Notes: a model not told the origin generated them from the sequence alone. DNA of 13,672 bases from Chthoniobacterales bacterium (GCA_021733705.1 JAIPKF010000023.1:1-13672), one strand, 5' to 3'. Counted from the first letter of the stretch, positions 1 through 7,979 are shown. Translations and numbers: made by a program.

Positions 1-656
1 TCATAATGAGCACTTCCACACTCTTTAAAATAATTGAGGATTCCTCCTTCGAGTTGAAAAATATTTTTGAAACCTTCTCGTTCCATAAAAGGGGCTGCTT
101 TTTCACAACGAATTCCTCCTGTACAAAAGGTCACCACCGTGGCCTCCTTCAACTCTTCAGAGAGTTTTTTAACAGCTTCTGGAAAATCACGAAAATGTTG
201 AATCCCTGCAGGAAGAGCTCCCTTAAAAGTTCCCATGCGCACTTCATACTCATTGCGAGTATCCAGAAGCACTACTCTTTTTTTTTGATCAAGCCACTCT
301 TTTAACTTTTTGGGGGGAATTTTTGGTGAAGAGTACCGAGCAGGATTAATCCCCTCCACCCCAAAGGAGATAATCTCTTTCTTGATTTTTATGAGCATAC
401 GCCGAAATGGCTGAGTAGAACTCTCACTCTCTTTAACCTCTAGAGCAGAACACCCAGGAATCGCACGTAACTCCTCAAGTAATTGATCTGTCGCTGTTCT
501 ATTTCCTGCTACAAAAAGATTCATCCCCTCTTGGGAGAGTAAAATAGTCCCTTTCAAATCATACTCAGAACAGAGAGACTCTAATTTTTTTTTTAATTCA
601 GAAAGGTTTTGTAATGGTACGAAATGGTAACCTGCTACATTAATGAAGGATGTCAT
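1..656 (-). CDS. trhO: tRNA uridine(34) hydroxylase TrhO (UPF0176, rhodanese domain), 3' end outside window
   Basis: The frame opens with ATG at 656 (protein MTSFINVAGYHF...) and stays open for 218 codons to the window edge, so the C-terminus is missing. Residues 1-100 match the N-terminal domain of UPF0176/TrhO proteins (SQEGMNLFVAG, residues 41-51). Residues 120-215 form a rhodanese domain with LDTRNEYEVRMGTFKGA and the active-site loop CTGGIRCEKA, where Cys178 is the expected catalytic cysteine and Cys184 the second conserved one. The family hydroxylates uridine 34 of tRNA anticodons to 5-hydroxyuridine, an early step toward wobble-base cmo5U/mo5U, in the cytoplasm. The start lies 17 bp inside the upstream rlmD-like gene, so translation is probably coupled. 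There is no Shine-Dalgarno sequence. Family members run about 320-350 residues, so roughly a third lies off the window. Confidence 0.9.
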   Translation of the reverse strand, partial: MTSFINVAGYHFVPLQNLSELKKKLESLCSEYDLKGTILLSQEGMNLFVAGNRTATDQLLEELRAIPGCSALEVKESESSTQPFRRMLIKIKKEIISFGVEGINPARYSSPKIPPKKLKEWLDQKKRVVLLDTRNEYEVRMGTFKGALPAGIQHFRDFPEAVKKLSEELKEATVVTFCTGGIRCEKAAPFMEREGFKNIFQLEGGILNYFKECGSAHY

Positions 657-1752
657 GACGAGTTAACAAATTAATAGATTCTATTTCAGCTGTCTGGGGA
701 AACATATCAAGCGGTGTTGATTCCTGTAATTTATAATGAAGCGAGAGCCTCTTGATATCACGAGCAAGTGTTGCTGGATTGCAGGAAACATAAACAATTT
801 TTGTAGGAGGGAAGCTTAAAATTGATTGAATGACTAGCTCGGAAAGCCCCTCCGAAGGGGGATCTAGGATCAAGGTAGCATCCAAAAGAGAAGCCTCTTG
901 TAATTGTTTAGAAAGCATCTCTTCGACACTCCCTTCCTCAAATTTTTCATGAGAAGCTGCATCCTGGCGAGCTAGAATAATAGACCCTTGAGATCGTTCT
1001 ATTCCAATCACCTTGGAGAAGAGAGGAGCAAGAGCATGGGAAAAAAATCCTGCTCCACAATAAGCATCAATGAGCACCTCCCCAGTACCAGCATAACGTT
1101 TCATCTCATGAAGTAATATTTTAGCAACCTCATTATTCACCTGACGAAATCCACCGTAGCGTTCTTTTTCACCAAGAAGGTAATCGCCATCTTGAGGACG
1201 TTGCGCTTTTAATTTTACAAGAGATTGATTCACCTCATCTGATGCAATACAACAGTTCTGAATCTCGATGACATCACTCCCCTTCTCTTTAAAAAATCCA
1301 AGAACTCCCTTTCTTACATGCACTGTAATACGATTACGGTAACGAAAAGGTTCCGGTGAAGGAATCATCGTCTTAACAGGTGGATTCTGAATCCCTCCGA
1401 GTCGCTCCAAGGTATCATGAAGTTGTTTCTCTTTTATTTTCATCTGGTGAGAATAATCAATATGTTGATAGGAACACCCTCCACAATGAAGAAAATAGGG
1501 ACACGGTGGCTCCACACGATGGGGTGATTTTTTTTCAATAGATAGAAGAGAGGCCTCTAAAAAACGTGTTTTTTTTCGTGTAATACGAGCACGCACCTCT
1601 TCTCCATCAATAACCCCTTTTGTAAAACAGACTTTATCATGAATCCTTCCAATACCGCTTCCCCCAAAAGCAACATCTAGAATGCTCAAGGTCACTTCGT
1701 CACGAAGAGTGACATCAGAATCATCGGATAACTTTTGAGAGTGAACAGGCAT
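640..1752 (-). CDS. rlmD: 23S rRNA (uracil-C5)-methyltransferase, RlmD/RumA-like (TrmA family)
   Basis: A 370-residue SAM-dependent RNA m5U methyltransferase. An N-terminal TRAM-like beta domain (about 17-72) is followed by a Cys cluster, Cys84, Cys90 and Cys93 (CPYFLHCGGC), with Cys167 or Cys168 as fourth ligand; this is the RumA-type 4Fe-4S site. FRQVN (about 202-206) fits the family FxQVN motif. SAM motif I is IDAYCGAGFF (228-237). DPP (297-299) precedes YVSCNPATLARD, whose Cys324 is the expected catalytic nucleophile, and Glu358 in FPQTAEIESI is the expected general base. It is shorter than E. coli RlmD (about 430). The TrmA family methylates different uridines (23S U747, 23S U1939 or tRNA U54); the Fe-S cluster favours an rRNA target, but the exact uridine cannot be read from sequence. 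It lies 5 bp after ldh and overlaps trhO by 17 bp, as a middle operon gene would. Confidence 0.87.
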   Translation of the reverse strand: MPVHSQKLSDDSDVTLRDEVTLSILDVAFGGSGIGRIHDKVCFTKGVIDGEEVRARITRKKTRFLEASLLSIEKKSPHRVEPPCPYFLHCGGCSYQHIDYSHQMKIKEKQLHDTLERLGGIQNPPVKTMIPSPEPFRYRNRITVHVRKGVLGFFKEKGSDVIEIQNCCIASDEVNQSLVKLKAQRPQDGDYLLGEKERYGGFRQVNNEVAKILLHEMKRYAGTGEVLIDAYCGAGFFSHALAPLFSKVIGIERSQGSIILARQDAASHEKFEEGSVEEMLSKQLQEASLLDATLILDPPSEGLSELVIQSILSFPPTKIVYVSCNPATLARDIKRLSLHYKLQESTPLDMFPQTAEIESINLLTRHDILH

Positions 1753-1757
1753 CTGTG

Positions 1758-2831
1758 TTAAGCTGCCTTTTTAAAAGAATGTTTTTTGAAAATCTGCTCT
1801 GCCAAAGCATCTGCTGCAGTTGCCGTGGAAATACCATTTTTATCAGCATAGTCAAAAATTGTTTCGAGTTTTTCAGGGATTTTTTTTACCTGCTTTAAAA
1901 TATGTTCCTCAGAAAATAGAGCGCCTTGATTTGCTGCATACTCATGATAAACACGCATAAGTCCAGCAGCATTTATTACATAATCAGGAGCATAGAGGAT
2001 ACCGCGATCGCTGAGCATGGTGCCATGGTGGGGTGCCTCAAGGGGATTATTGGCAGCACCAGCAACTATACTCACTTTAAGTCGCTTGATCGTTTCATCA
2101 TGTAGTATTCCACCTAAGGCACAGGGCGCAAAAATATCAGCTTTAACATCATAAATTTCATGAAAAGGTAACGGTATCGCCCCAAATTCTTGAACAGCTA
2201 CATCAACTTTATCATCGTCAATGTCACATACATAAAGTTTGACCCCCTCTTCATGAAGATATTTACATAAGTAATACCCGACATGTCCTAATCCTTGTAT
2301 CGAGACGGTTAAACCTCGAAGACTCTCTTTTTTGAGACGATGTTTCACGGCTGGAATTAATCCAAGAAAAACCCCATACGCTGTTGTCGGCGAAGGATCA
2401 CCTGAACCTTTGTTATTTTGAAGAACTCCTGTAACATACTGAGTCTCCTTACTCAGCTGATTCATATCTTCAACACAAGTTCCCACATCTTCAGCAATAA
2501 TATATTTACCACCTAATGATTCTACTGCTCTTCCCATGCTTTCCATTAACTCAGGCGTTTTCTCACGTTTGGGATCACCAATAATAACTGACTTTCCACC
2601 ACCAATAGGAATATCTGCTAATGCAGCTTTATAAGTCATTCCTTTAGAAAGACGAAGGACATCATGTAAGGCCTCCTCATCATTTTTGTAGTTCCACATA
2701 CGACATCCCCCAAGAGCTGGTCCAAGATTCGTATTATGAATAGCGATAATTGCTTTGAGACCTGTTTTAGGACAGCTAAAAAAAGAAACATGTTCGTGGT
2801 TATCAAATTCGTTATGATTGAAAAATTGCAT
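1758..2831 (-). CDS. ldh: leucine dehydrogenase (Glu/Leu/Phe/Val dehydrogenase family)
   Basis: A 357-residue NAD-dependent amino-acid dehydrogenase. The catalytic N-terminal domain has LGPALGGCRMW (36-46), GMTYKAALADIPIGGGKSV with Lys68 and Lys80, and AEDVGT with Asp115. These three positions coincide with the substrate and catalytic residues known for Bacillus leucine dehydrogenase. The Rossmann domain has GLGHVG (180-185) and Asp203 at the end of the second strand, which favours NAD over NADP. PCALGG and GAANNPL (about 257-264) complete the family signature, and the length is typical. The reaction is reversible oxidative deamination of leucine, valine or isoleucine to 2-oxo acids and ammonia, in the cytoplasm. 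Chlamydiae encode this gene although they take up most amino acids. It is first in a minus-strand unit with rlmD-like and trhO, with a candidate promoter just upstream. Valine or phenylalanine preference cannot be excluded from sequence. Confidence 0.92.
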   Translation of the reverse strand: MQFFNHNEFDNHEHVSFFSCPKTGLKAIIAIHNTNLGPALGGCRMWNYKNDEEALHDVLRLSKGMTYKAALADIPIGGGKSVIIGDPKREKTPELMESMGRAVESLGGKYIIAEDVGTCVEDMNQLSKETQYVTGVLQNNKGSGDPSPTTAYGVFLGLIPAVKHRLKKESLRGLTVSIQGLGHVGYYLCKYLHEEGVKLYVCDIDDDKVDVAVQEFGAIPLPFHEIYDVKADIFAPCALGGILHDETIKRLKVSIVAGAANNPLEAPHHGTMLSDRGILYAPDYVINAAGLMRVYHEYAANQGALFSEEHILKQVKKIPEKLETIFDYADKNGISTATAADALAEQIFKKHSFKKAA

Positions 2832-2867
2832 AGGAAAGTAATTAAAAAATAATAAAACTGCTGCTGG

Positions 2868-2896
2868 TTTATAAACCTCGAACCTCTTCTATTCAA
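2868..2896 (-). promoter_or_regulatory. candidate sigma70 promoter for the ldh operon
   Basis: Read on the minus strand, a -35 box TTGAAT (2896-2891) is followed after exactly 17 bp by a -10 box TATAAA (2873-2868). Transcription would start near 2861, leaving a leader of about 30 nt before the ldh ATG at 2831. It is the best hexamer pair in the gap and the only upstream signal for the three-gene unit. No operator was recognised around it. Confidence 0.55.
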
Positions 2897-2923
2897 GCAC
2901 TTCTTCAAGAGAAGCCTCCTATC

Positions 2924-3098
2924 CTGGATATTTCATACTGATAGTTACGAGGAGTCTGCGAAGCCTGACTGAACAAGGGAGGAAAATATTTTGATTCCGT
3001 ACTGCTGATGTATATCCTTATCCAAATCAAAATGTGATTCTTATGCAGTATCTATGGGGCTTCCAGGTCTCCAATGTAGATTAGCATCAAATATCCAG
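2924..3098. repeat. palindromic MITE-like intergenic repeat, copy A (complete)
   Basis: A 175-bp element bounded by perfect inverted ends, CTGGATATTT at the left and the matching complement at the right (ATATCCAG at 3091-3098). The two arms stay similar inward for about 42 bp, both containing GGAG and GAAGCC, with one small indel. The centre carries a perfect 8-bp inverted pair, ATTTTGAT (2988-2995) and ATCAAAAT (3026-3033). The left arm aligns with copy C and with the reverse complement of copy D. It has no coding capacity. Confidence 0.7.
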
Positions 3099-3212
3099 AA
3101 TAAAAAAATTATGAAAAAATCGATTCATTTTAATTTTTTTCTTGCTAATTCAAGACAAGGATGTTAAGCCACAAAATGTAATTTTACTGTAACCCCATCT
3201 CAAATTTATTTT

Positions 3213-4739
3213 ATGTTTGTACCGCTTTGCATTTTTTTAGCAGCCGCACTTTCTGCTAATTCCACCAATCAAGATGCTCAGCAGCCCCTTAGCAACTCCT
3301 CTTTTTTTGAGCAAAAGGAGGAAGTCTTAAATAGAGCAGCAGCGATTCTTAAATCAAAATTTGATGAAGAGGAGGAGGATCTTATGAACGAGCTTTTTGA
3401 TCCTACTTCTTCAGCCATGCGCCCTATAACTCCTCAAAATACAATGCCAGCAATGCCGCACACGGTAAAAGAATTAGAATTTGCCTCAAGCAGCATTCTT
3501 TTTATTGGAGGACCGCGTGATCAGTTGAGTAAACATGGCATCGATTTTTCTGCGACATATACTTCTATTGTTGCCGGAAACCCTGTAGGAGGCCTTCACC
3601 CTCAAGGATCCACCTACATTGATAACATTGCAATTACGAGCTTAATTGATACGGAGAAATTATTCGGCTGGCACGGAGGACATTTCATCATGAGTGTTGA
3701 ACAACAAGATGGAGGAGATAGAAATAATCTTTCAACAAAAAATATCGGTAACTTCTTTCTAGTTAACGGTTCTGTTGGAGGAACCACTATCAAATGGGTC
3801 AACCTTTACTATCAACAGCTTTTCTATCATGACCGTATTAATCTTAATATCGGACGTTTTGCTGCTATGGATGAATTTGATAATTCACCGGTGCTCTCTA
3901 ACTATATCGGCTCATTACAAGCTAATCCCACAAACCTGAGAACAACATGGAACCCCAATGCGAGTTGGGCCAGTCGTCTGAAAATATTAATGACACATGA
4001 TACCGAACTTCGATTTGGAATTTTCCAAATCACCAATGTTTCTATTAATGGGTTGAATTGGAATTTTTATCCCAATGATGCAGCCTCCTACTTTACACAG
4101 TATGATTGGAATCCTGAGTTTGGCAAAGCCGGTAGCACCTGGATTTTTGGAAATGGCGAGAAAAAGAAATCCCTTGCATCCCAAGAGGAGCTATCCTCTG
4201 ACAAGTCTTTTAAAGAGCCTGTGGATGTCTCCAAAATGAAACGATTTCCTGGCCATTACTTTGTTGGCGCCTATTACAGTGCTGAGGGAACAGCCCAATA
4301 TCCAAGTAATACCTCGCTTGCGAACTCCTATGCCTTCTATTGTCATGGCGATCAGGTTATTTATCGCCCCAATCCCTTGACCGATGCTGGATTATTACTT
4401 TGGACAGAGTTCGGATACACCCCCAGTATAGAAAACACGATTATTACATTTCAAGCTAAAGGGGGTGCCATTTATACTGGACTTATCCCGGGTAGAAAAA
4501 ATGATTTTACTATATTTGGTATTGGTTACGGTGGTTTTAGCTCTAACTATATTTCCTTCGAGGAAACCAATAATAACCAACACCCTTCTTATGAAATGGT
4601 GAGTGAATTTGGTTATCGGATTAATTTCTCACGTTTTTTCTATCTTCAACCCGATCTACAATGGATTGTCAACCCTAATGGACTCGGTAGCATTCCTAAT
4701 GCCCTAGTCATAGGATTACAAACAGGGATTATTTTTTAA
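3213..4739 (+). CDS. OprB-family carbohydrate-selective porin (outer membrane beta-barrel)
   Basis: A 508-residue predicted outer membrane protein. The start has a hydrophobic leader, residues 2-15 with likely cleavage after Ala15 (ALSA/NST), but no basic residue before the core. ATG 3213 is the first usable start after an in-frame stop at 3165. Residues about 30-62 form a charged helix ending in an acidic run (DEEEED). From about residue 95 the chain reads as alternating barrel strands typical of OprB, including GIDFSATYTSIVAGNPVGG and INLNIGRFAAMDEF, and it ends in Phe (GLQTGIIF), the expected beta-signal for BAM-dependent insertion. A Lys/Ser/Glu-rich insert near 312-340 is probably a surface loop. 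OprB porins pass sugars, and the chlamydial relative AaxA passes arginine/agmatine; the substrate here is unknown because no aaxB/aaxC or sugar genes adjoin it. The gene appears monocistronic and is flanked by repeat copies A and B. Confidence 0.82.
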   Translation: MFVPLCIFLAAALSANSTNQDAQQPLSNSSFFEQKEEVLNRAAAILKSKFDEEEEDLMNELFDPTSSAMRPITPQNTMPAMPHTVKELEFASSSILFIGGPRDQLSKHGIDFSATYTSIVAGNPVGGLHPQGSTYIDNIAITSLIDTEKLFGWHGGHFIMSVEQQDGGDRNNLSTKNIGNFFLVNGSVGGTTIKWVNLYYQQLFYHDRINLNIGRFAAMDEFDNSPVLSNYIGSLQANPTNLRTTWNPNASWASRLKILMTHDTELRFGIFQITNVSINGLNWNFYPNDAASYFTQYDWNPEFGKAGSTWIFGNGEKKKSLASQEELSSDKSFKEPVDVSKMKRFPGHYFVGAYYSAEGTAQYPSNTSLANSYAFYCHGDQVIYRPNPLTDAGLLLWTEFGYTPSIENTIITFQAKGGAIYTGLIPGRKNDFTIFGIGYGGFSSNYISFEETNNNQHPSYEMVSEFGYRINFSRFFYLQPDLQWIVNPNGLGSIPNALVIGLQTGIIF

Positions 4740-5039
4740 AAAGCAAGACCGAGGAGCAAGCGCACTTCTGTTTGGTACGTGAAGGGATAAGAACATAGTC
4801 CTAGCCCGCATATTTCATACTAAATCTATTACGGCTTGTGGAAAGCTCATCATTACTGCGTTGGTCTCGAATTGTGATTTGGGCGGTATGTACTCATACA
4901 GCCCGGCATCACAATCCTTCGCCCGCCTTTTACTGATTTCCAGCTTCCGCAGGGGTGATTGGTATGAAATTCTAATAGAACGGGTATAAGAACCTACAGC
5001 TTGTAGCATAATCCTACCCATTTTTCCGAACAGAGATGC
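4740..5039. other. convergent intergenic region between the porin and helicase genes
   Basis: This 300-bp gap between two converging genes is mostly repeat copy B (4802-4985). No intrinsic terminator with a U-tract is visible for either gene. A small inverted pair CTACA/TGTAG (about 4994-5006) lacks a T-run. Open frames on the minus strand lie inside the repeat and are not called as genes. Confidence 0.6.
4802..4985. repeat. palindromic MITE-like intergenic repeat, copy B
   Basis: An element of about 184 bp starting TAGCCCGCATATTTCATAC at 4802. Its right end carries the inverted counterpart GGTATGAAAT (4961-4970) and CGGGT (4981-4985), separated by a 10-bp insertion. It shares with copy D, in the same orientation and spacing, TGATTTGGGC (4875-4884) and the 17-mer CATACAGCCCGGCATCA (4895-4911). 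The centre forms a hairpin GGGC-GTATG / CATAC-GCCC with a TACT loop, flanked by TTGTGAT and ATCACAA arms. The segment 4899-4926 reappears inverted in copy C. Confidence 0.75.
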
Positions 5040-6602
5040 TTATCGAGCTTTAGAGTACTTGCGTACGGGCCCTTTACTAAAAGCTTTTTTAGCAAACCTC
5101 CCGCCCTCGCTTCCTCCTCTAGAATCACTACGAGAAGCGCTGTAATGACCATGACTGCTATGATCCCTTTCACGACCACGCTGTCCGCTCTCCCCTCTTC
5201 CACTTTTGTAATTTTTACCACGTGCAAAATGAGCATCTTCCTGATCGCGATCACGAGAATTCATAGATTTTTCCTTGATTGCAAGTGGAGGAACATCTGA
5301 GGAAAAGCCGAGCAAAAGAGAAAAAAGAGCTGTAGAGATATCGGTAGAATGATAGCCTGCCTCTAAAAGACGATCCATGATGATATCATGTTTTTTATAA
5401 GAGGAAGCTTCGAGTGTTTTAAGAAGTTTTGCATAGAGCAGCTCTGCTCTTTTTCCTTCAACTTCAACCGCTGTTGGAATAATACCTCGCTGAATTTTTG
5501 TTTTTGTATAACGCTCAATATATTGAAGCTTATAAATATCACGACCACTGACAAAAGTCATTGCCATTCCTTTTTTCCCAGCACGTCCAGTACGTCCTAT
5601 GCGATGAACATAATCCTCTGGATCGTAGGGCAAATCGTAATTGACAACAAGTTCTAAATTATCAACATCAATACCGCGTCCGGCAACGTCAGTTGCAACA
5701 AGAAATTCAAATTCAGAATTTTTGAATTTGTTCATTACACGAGTACGCTGTCCCTGTGGAATACCACCATGGAGACGATCTGTTGAAAATCCTTGAGCAA
5801 GCAGAGCATCAGCAAGCTCATCGACCATGCGTTGTGTATTACAAAAAATAATACCTAACTTATAACCATGAAAGTCGATGAGACGAATAAATGCTTCTGT
5901 CTTCATCCGTGGCTGAACTTCGTAAAAAAATTGTTCTACCGTGGGTACTGTTAATTCTTTTTGCTCTATCTTCACCATTTGGGGATCTTTTGAAAAACGA
6001 TTAATCAAGTCCCGAATTGGCTTTGAAAGGGTCGCTGAAAAGAAAACCGTCTGACGTTCTTTTGGAGTGGTCTCAAGAATCCTTTGAATATCGTCACGAA
6101 AGCCCATATCAAGCATGCGATCTGCTTCATCAAGGATGACCATCTTCAAGTGATTAAGTTTGAGAGTGCCTCGTTCCAAGTGATCAATAAGACGACCTGG
6201 TGTTCCAATAACAATCTGAACACCTTTTTTAAGCTCGAATAATTGGCGTTCATAGGACGCTCCTCCATAAATAGGAACACAATGGATAGAGCGTTTAAAA
6301 GCTGTCAACTTATAAACCTCGTCCGCTACTTGAGTTGCAAGCTCACGTGTAGGGCATAAAATTAGTATTTGGACAGAAGTAAGTTCAGGATCAATTTTTT
6401 CAATGGCAGGAATTGCATAGGCAGCTGTTTTTCCTGAGCCTGTTTGAGACTGTCCAACTACATCAACCCCTGACATTAATATTGGGATAGCTGCTGTTTG
6501 AATTGGCGATGCTTCCTCAAAACCGAGCTGAGCAACTGCTTTAATAATTTCTTGCGAGACTCCGAGAGCCTCAAAGGTACGTTTTTCCATAAATCGAAAC
6601 AT
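5040..6602 (-). CDS. deaD: DEAD-box ATP-dependent RNA helicase, DeaD/CsdA-like
   Basis: All core helicase motifs are present in order: Q motif (FEEASPIQ), motif I SQTGSGKT, Ia PTRELA, Ib TPGRL, II LDEADRMLDMGF, III SAT, IV IIFCNT, V VATDVAGRGIDV and VI HRIGRTGRAG. A DeaD-like linker (GIIPTAVEVEGKRAELLYAKLL) follows. The last 75 residues are a disordered Arg/Gly/Ser tail with GRGESGQRGRERD and RSDSRGGSEGGR, likely an RNA-binding extension. The role is unwinding RNA duplexes in cold adaptation, ribosome assembly and mRNA decay in the cytoplasm. The frame continues to a GTG at 6626, but family starts align near MEKRTFEALGVS, so ATG 6602 or 6590 is more likely. A weak -10 TACTAT (6633-6628) also overlaps the region of that GTG. 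No Shine-Dalgarno decides between them. The gene is single and divergent from the flavoprotein gene. Confidence 0.92.
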   Translation of the reverse strand: MFRFMEKRTFEALGVSQEIIKAVAQLGFEEASPIQTAAIPILMSGVDVVGQSQTGSGKTAAYAIPAIEKIDPELTSVQILILCPTRELATQVADEVYKLTAFKRSIHCVPIYGGASYERQLFELKKGVQIVIGTPGRLIDHLERGTLKLNHLKMVILDEADRMLDMGFRDDIQRILETTPKERQTVFFSATLSKPIRDLINRFSKDPQMVKIEQKELTVPTVEQFFYEVQPRMKTEAFIRLIDFHGYKLGIIFCNTQRMVDELADALLAQGFSTDRLHGGIPQGQRTRVMNKFKNSEFEFLVATDVAGRGIDVDNLELVVNYDLPYDPEDYVHRIGRTGRAGKKGMAMTFVSGRDIYKLQYIERYTKTKIQRGIIPTAVEVEGKRAELLYAKLLKTLEASSYKKHDIIMDRLLEAGYHSTDISTALFSLLLGFSSDVPPLAIKEKSMNSRDRDQEDAHFARGKNYKSGRGESGQRGRERDHSSHGHYSASRSDSRGGSEGGRFAKKAFSKGPVRKYSKAR

Positions 6603-6708
6603 ATCTGATTTAAGAGATGACGTCACTATAGTAATTGTTTATTCCTTCATCTAAAAAAGAAGCTATGGTTCATTGTTCTTTTCTTTCTTAATACTAATAC
6701 CACCTACG

Positions 6709-7893
6709 ATGACGCTATCATCTTTAACTCACTATGATGTCATCGTTATTGGAGGAGGTGCAGCGGGCCTCTTTTGTGCATCTCAAGCTGCAGCAAGAGG
6801 TCGTCAGGTTGCTTTGTTAGAACACAACAAGGAAGTTGGAAAAAAAATAGAAATTTCAGGTGGTGGTCGCTGTAATTTCACAAACATTCATGCTTCAGCA
6901 GAAAATTATCTCTCTGAAAATCCTAATTTCTGTAAATCAGCATTAGCTCGCTATTCACCATGGGATTTTATTTCATTAGTAGAGCAACATAACATTTCCT
7001 ATTACGAAAAAAAAAGAGGTCAACAGTTTTGCACTGGTAGCTCTCGTGAAATTATAAAACTTCTCCTTGAAGAGTGTTTTACTCATCACGTCTCGTTATT
7101 AACTTCATGCTCTGTTTACGAAATCTCTAAAACAGACTGTTTCCAAGTGAACACCTCACAAGGAATATTGACCTCAACATCCCTCGTGATTGCCACTGGA
7201 GGACTCTCTTTTGCAAAGCTTGGGGCTACTGACTTAGGGTATCGTATTGCAAAGCAATTTGGATTAGCCATCACTCCCCTTCAACCTGCTCTTGTTCCAC
7301 TAACCTTTGATGCTCTGGATGCAACGTTTTGCAGCAATCTTGCTGGAGTCTCCTTACCTGTGCGTGTGCACCAAGAAGAAATCAATTTTGAAGAATCACT
7401 TCTCTTTACTCATCGTGGACTTAGTGGTCCTGCTATTTTACAAATTTCTTCCTACTGGAATAGAGAGAAAGAACTCCTCTTTAATCTCATTCCTGAAGTA
7501 GAAAAGCATACGTGCTTAGAACAAGAGCGCTCTTCATCAGCTCTTCTTTCCAATCTTCTTGGTAGATACCTTCCAAAGCGTTTTGCAGAAGCTTGGAGCG
7601 AACGGCACGGATTTTCTAAGCCCGCTCAAAAATACTCTGATCGCGAATTTCAAAAATTATTAAACTTACTTCATCAGTGGCCTATGAGATTTTCTGGAAC
7701 AGAAGGCTATCCTAAAGCAGAAGTAACTCGAGGTGGCGTCTCCACTAGTGAACTCTCTTCCAAAACGATGGAATCACACCGTATTGCAGGACTCTTTTTT
7801 ATCGGTGAAGTAGTAGATGTAACAGGATGGCTCGGAGGGTACAACTTTCAGTGGGCTTGGGCCAGTGCTTATGCAGCAGCACAAGCCCTTTAG
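6709..7893 (+). CDS. FAD-dependent oxidoreductase of the HI0933/YhiN (BaiN-like) family
   Basis: A flavoprotein of about 394 residues. The N-terminus is a dinucleotide-binding fold, VIVIGGGAAGLFCA (about 11-24) with acidic Glu38 closing the second strand (ALLEHN). It is followed by the family hallmark GKKIEISGGGRCNFTN (about 44-59). The C-terminal FAD motif GEVVDVTGWLGGYNFQWAW is intact. The family fold is known structurally, but the physiological substrate is not established outside bile-acid organisms, so only a redox role is stated. An upstream TTG at 6673 would add MFFSFLILIPPT; ATG 6709 puts the Rossmann strand at the usual distance and is preferred. TTGTTC (6673) and TAATAC (6695) sit 16 bp apart and could give an almost leaderless message. 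The stop TAG (7891-7893) is also the first three bases of repeat copy C, although the family C-terminus is essentially complete. Confidence 0.87.
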   Translation: MTLSSLTHYDVIVIGGGAAGLFCASQAAARGRQVALLEHNKEVGKKIEISGGGRCNFTNIHASAENYLSENPNFCKSALARYSPWDFISLVEQHNISYYEKKRGQQFCTGSSREIIKLLLEECFTHHVSLLTSCSVYEISKTDCFQVNTSQGILTSTSLVIATGGLSFAKLGATDLGYRIAKQFGLAITPLQPALVPLTFDALDATFCSNLAGVSLPVRVHQEEINFEESLLFTHRGLSGPAILQISSYWNREKELLFNLIPEVEKHTCLEQERSSSALLSNLLGRYLPKRFAEAWSERHGFSKPAQKYSDREFQKLLNLLHQWPMRFSGTEGYPKAEVTRGGVSTSELSSKTMESHRIAGLFFIGEVVDVTGWLGGYNFQWAWASAYAAAQAL

Positions 7894-7977
7894 CCCGCAT
7901 ATTTCATGCTGGTTCGTCGCGAGGTGACGCAAATCCTGATGCAAACAAGGCGGGCGAAGGATTGTGATGCTGGGCTA
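7891..7977. repeat. short derivative of the palindromic repeat, copy C
   Basis: An 87-bp element with its own inverted ends, TAGCCCGCAT at the left and ATGCTGGGCTA at the right (one unpaired base). The first 17 bases equal the terminal repeat of copy B (TAGCCCGCATATTTCAT). The right part, 7950-7977, is nearly the reverse complement of copy B 4899-4926. It therefore represents one arm of the full element up to the centre. It fills the entire gap between two converging genes. Because GGGCTA is followed by TTTT, the folded ends could act as a weak terminator for the flavoprotein transcript; that role is inference. Confidence 0.65.
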
Positions 7978-7979
7978 TT

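Larger units (their letters stand above)
2832..3212. other. divergent intergenic region between ldh and the porin gene
   Basis: This 381-bp gap holds the ldh promoter at its left and a complete palindromic repeat element (2924-3098) in the middle. The last 114 bp before the porin start are very AT-rich and hold no hexamer pair I would defend: TTGCTA at 3142 is followed 17 bp later only by TAAGCC. The minus-strand open frame reaching 2908 overlaps ldh in another phase and looks like chance. Confidence 0.6.

Noticed and set aside
6..305. Plus-strand 99-residue open frame
   Set aside because: It lies antisense to the clearly coding trhO frame and its residues are a Ser/Phe/Lys-rich shadow without any family pattern.
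2636..2908. Minus-strand 90-residue frame overlapping the ldh start
   Set aside because: It overlaps well-conserved ldh coding sequence in another phase and runs through the ldh promoter; hydrophobic look comes from AT-rich bases.
3139..3170. Promoter TTGCTA-17-TAAGCC upstream of the porin
   Set aside because: The -10 candidate matches too poorly to call.
4815..5254. Minus-strand frames of 68 and 86 residues between the porin and helicase
   Set aside because: The first lies mainly inside repeat copy B; the second overlaps the helicase RG-rich tail in another phase.
6590..6626. GTG at 6626 as helicase start
   Set aside because: It would add 8-12 residues not seen at family N-termini and overlaps a possible -10 box; ATG 6602 or 6590 is simpler. 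Not decisive.
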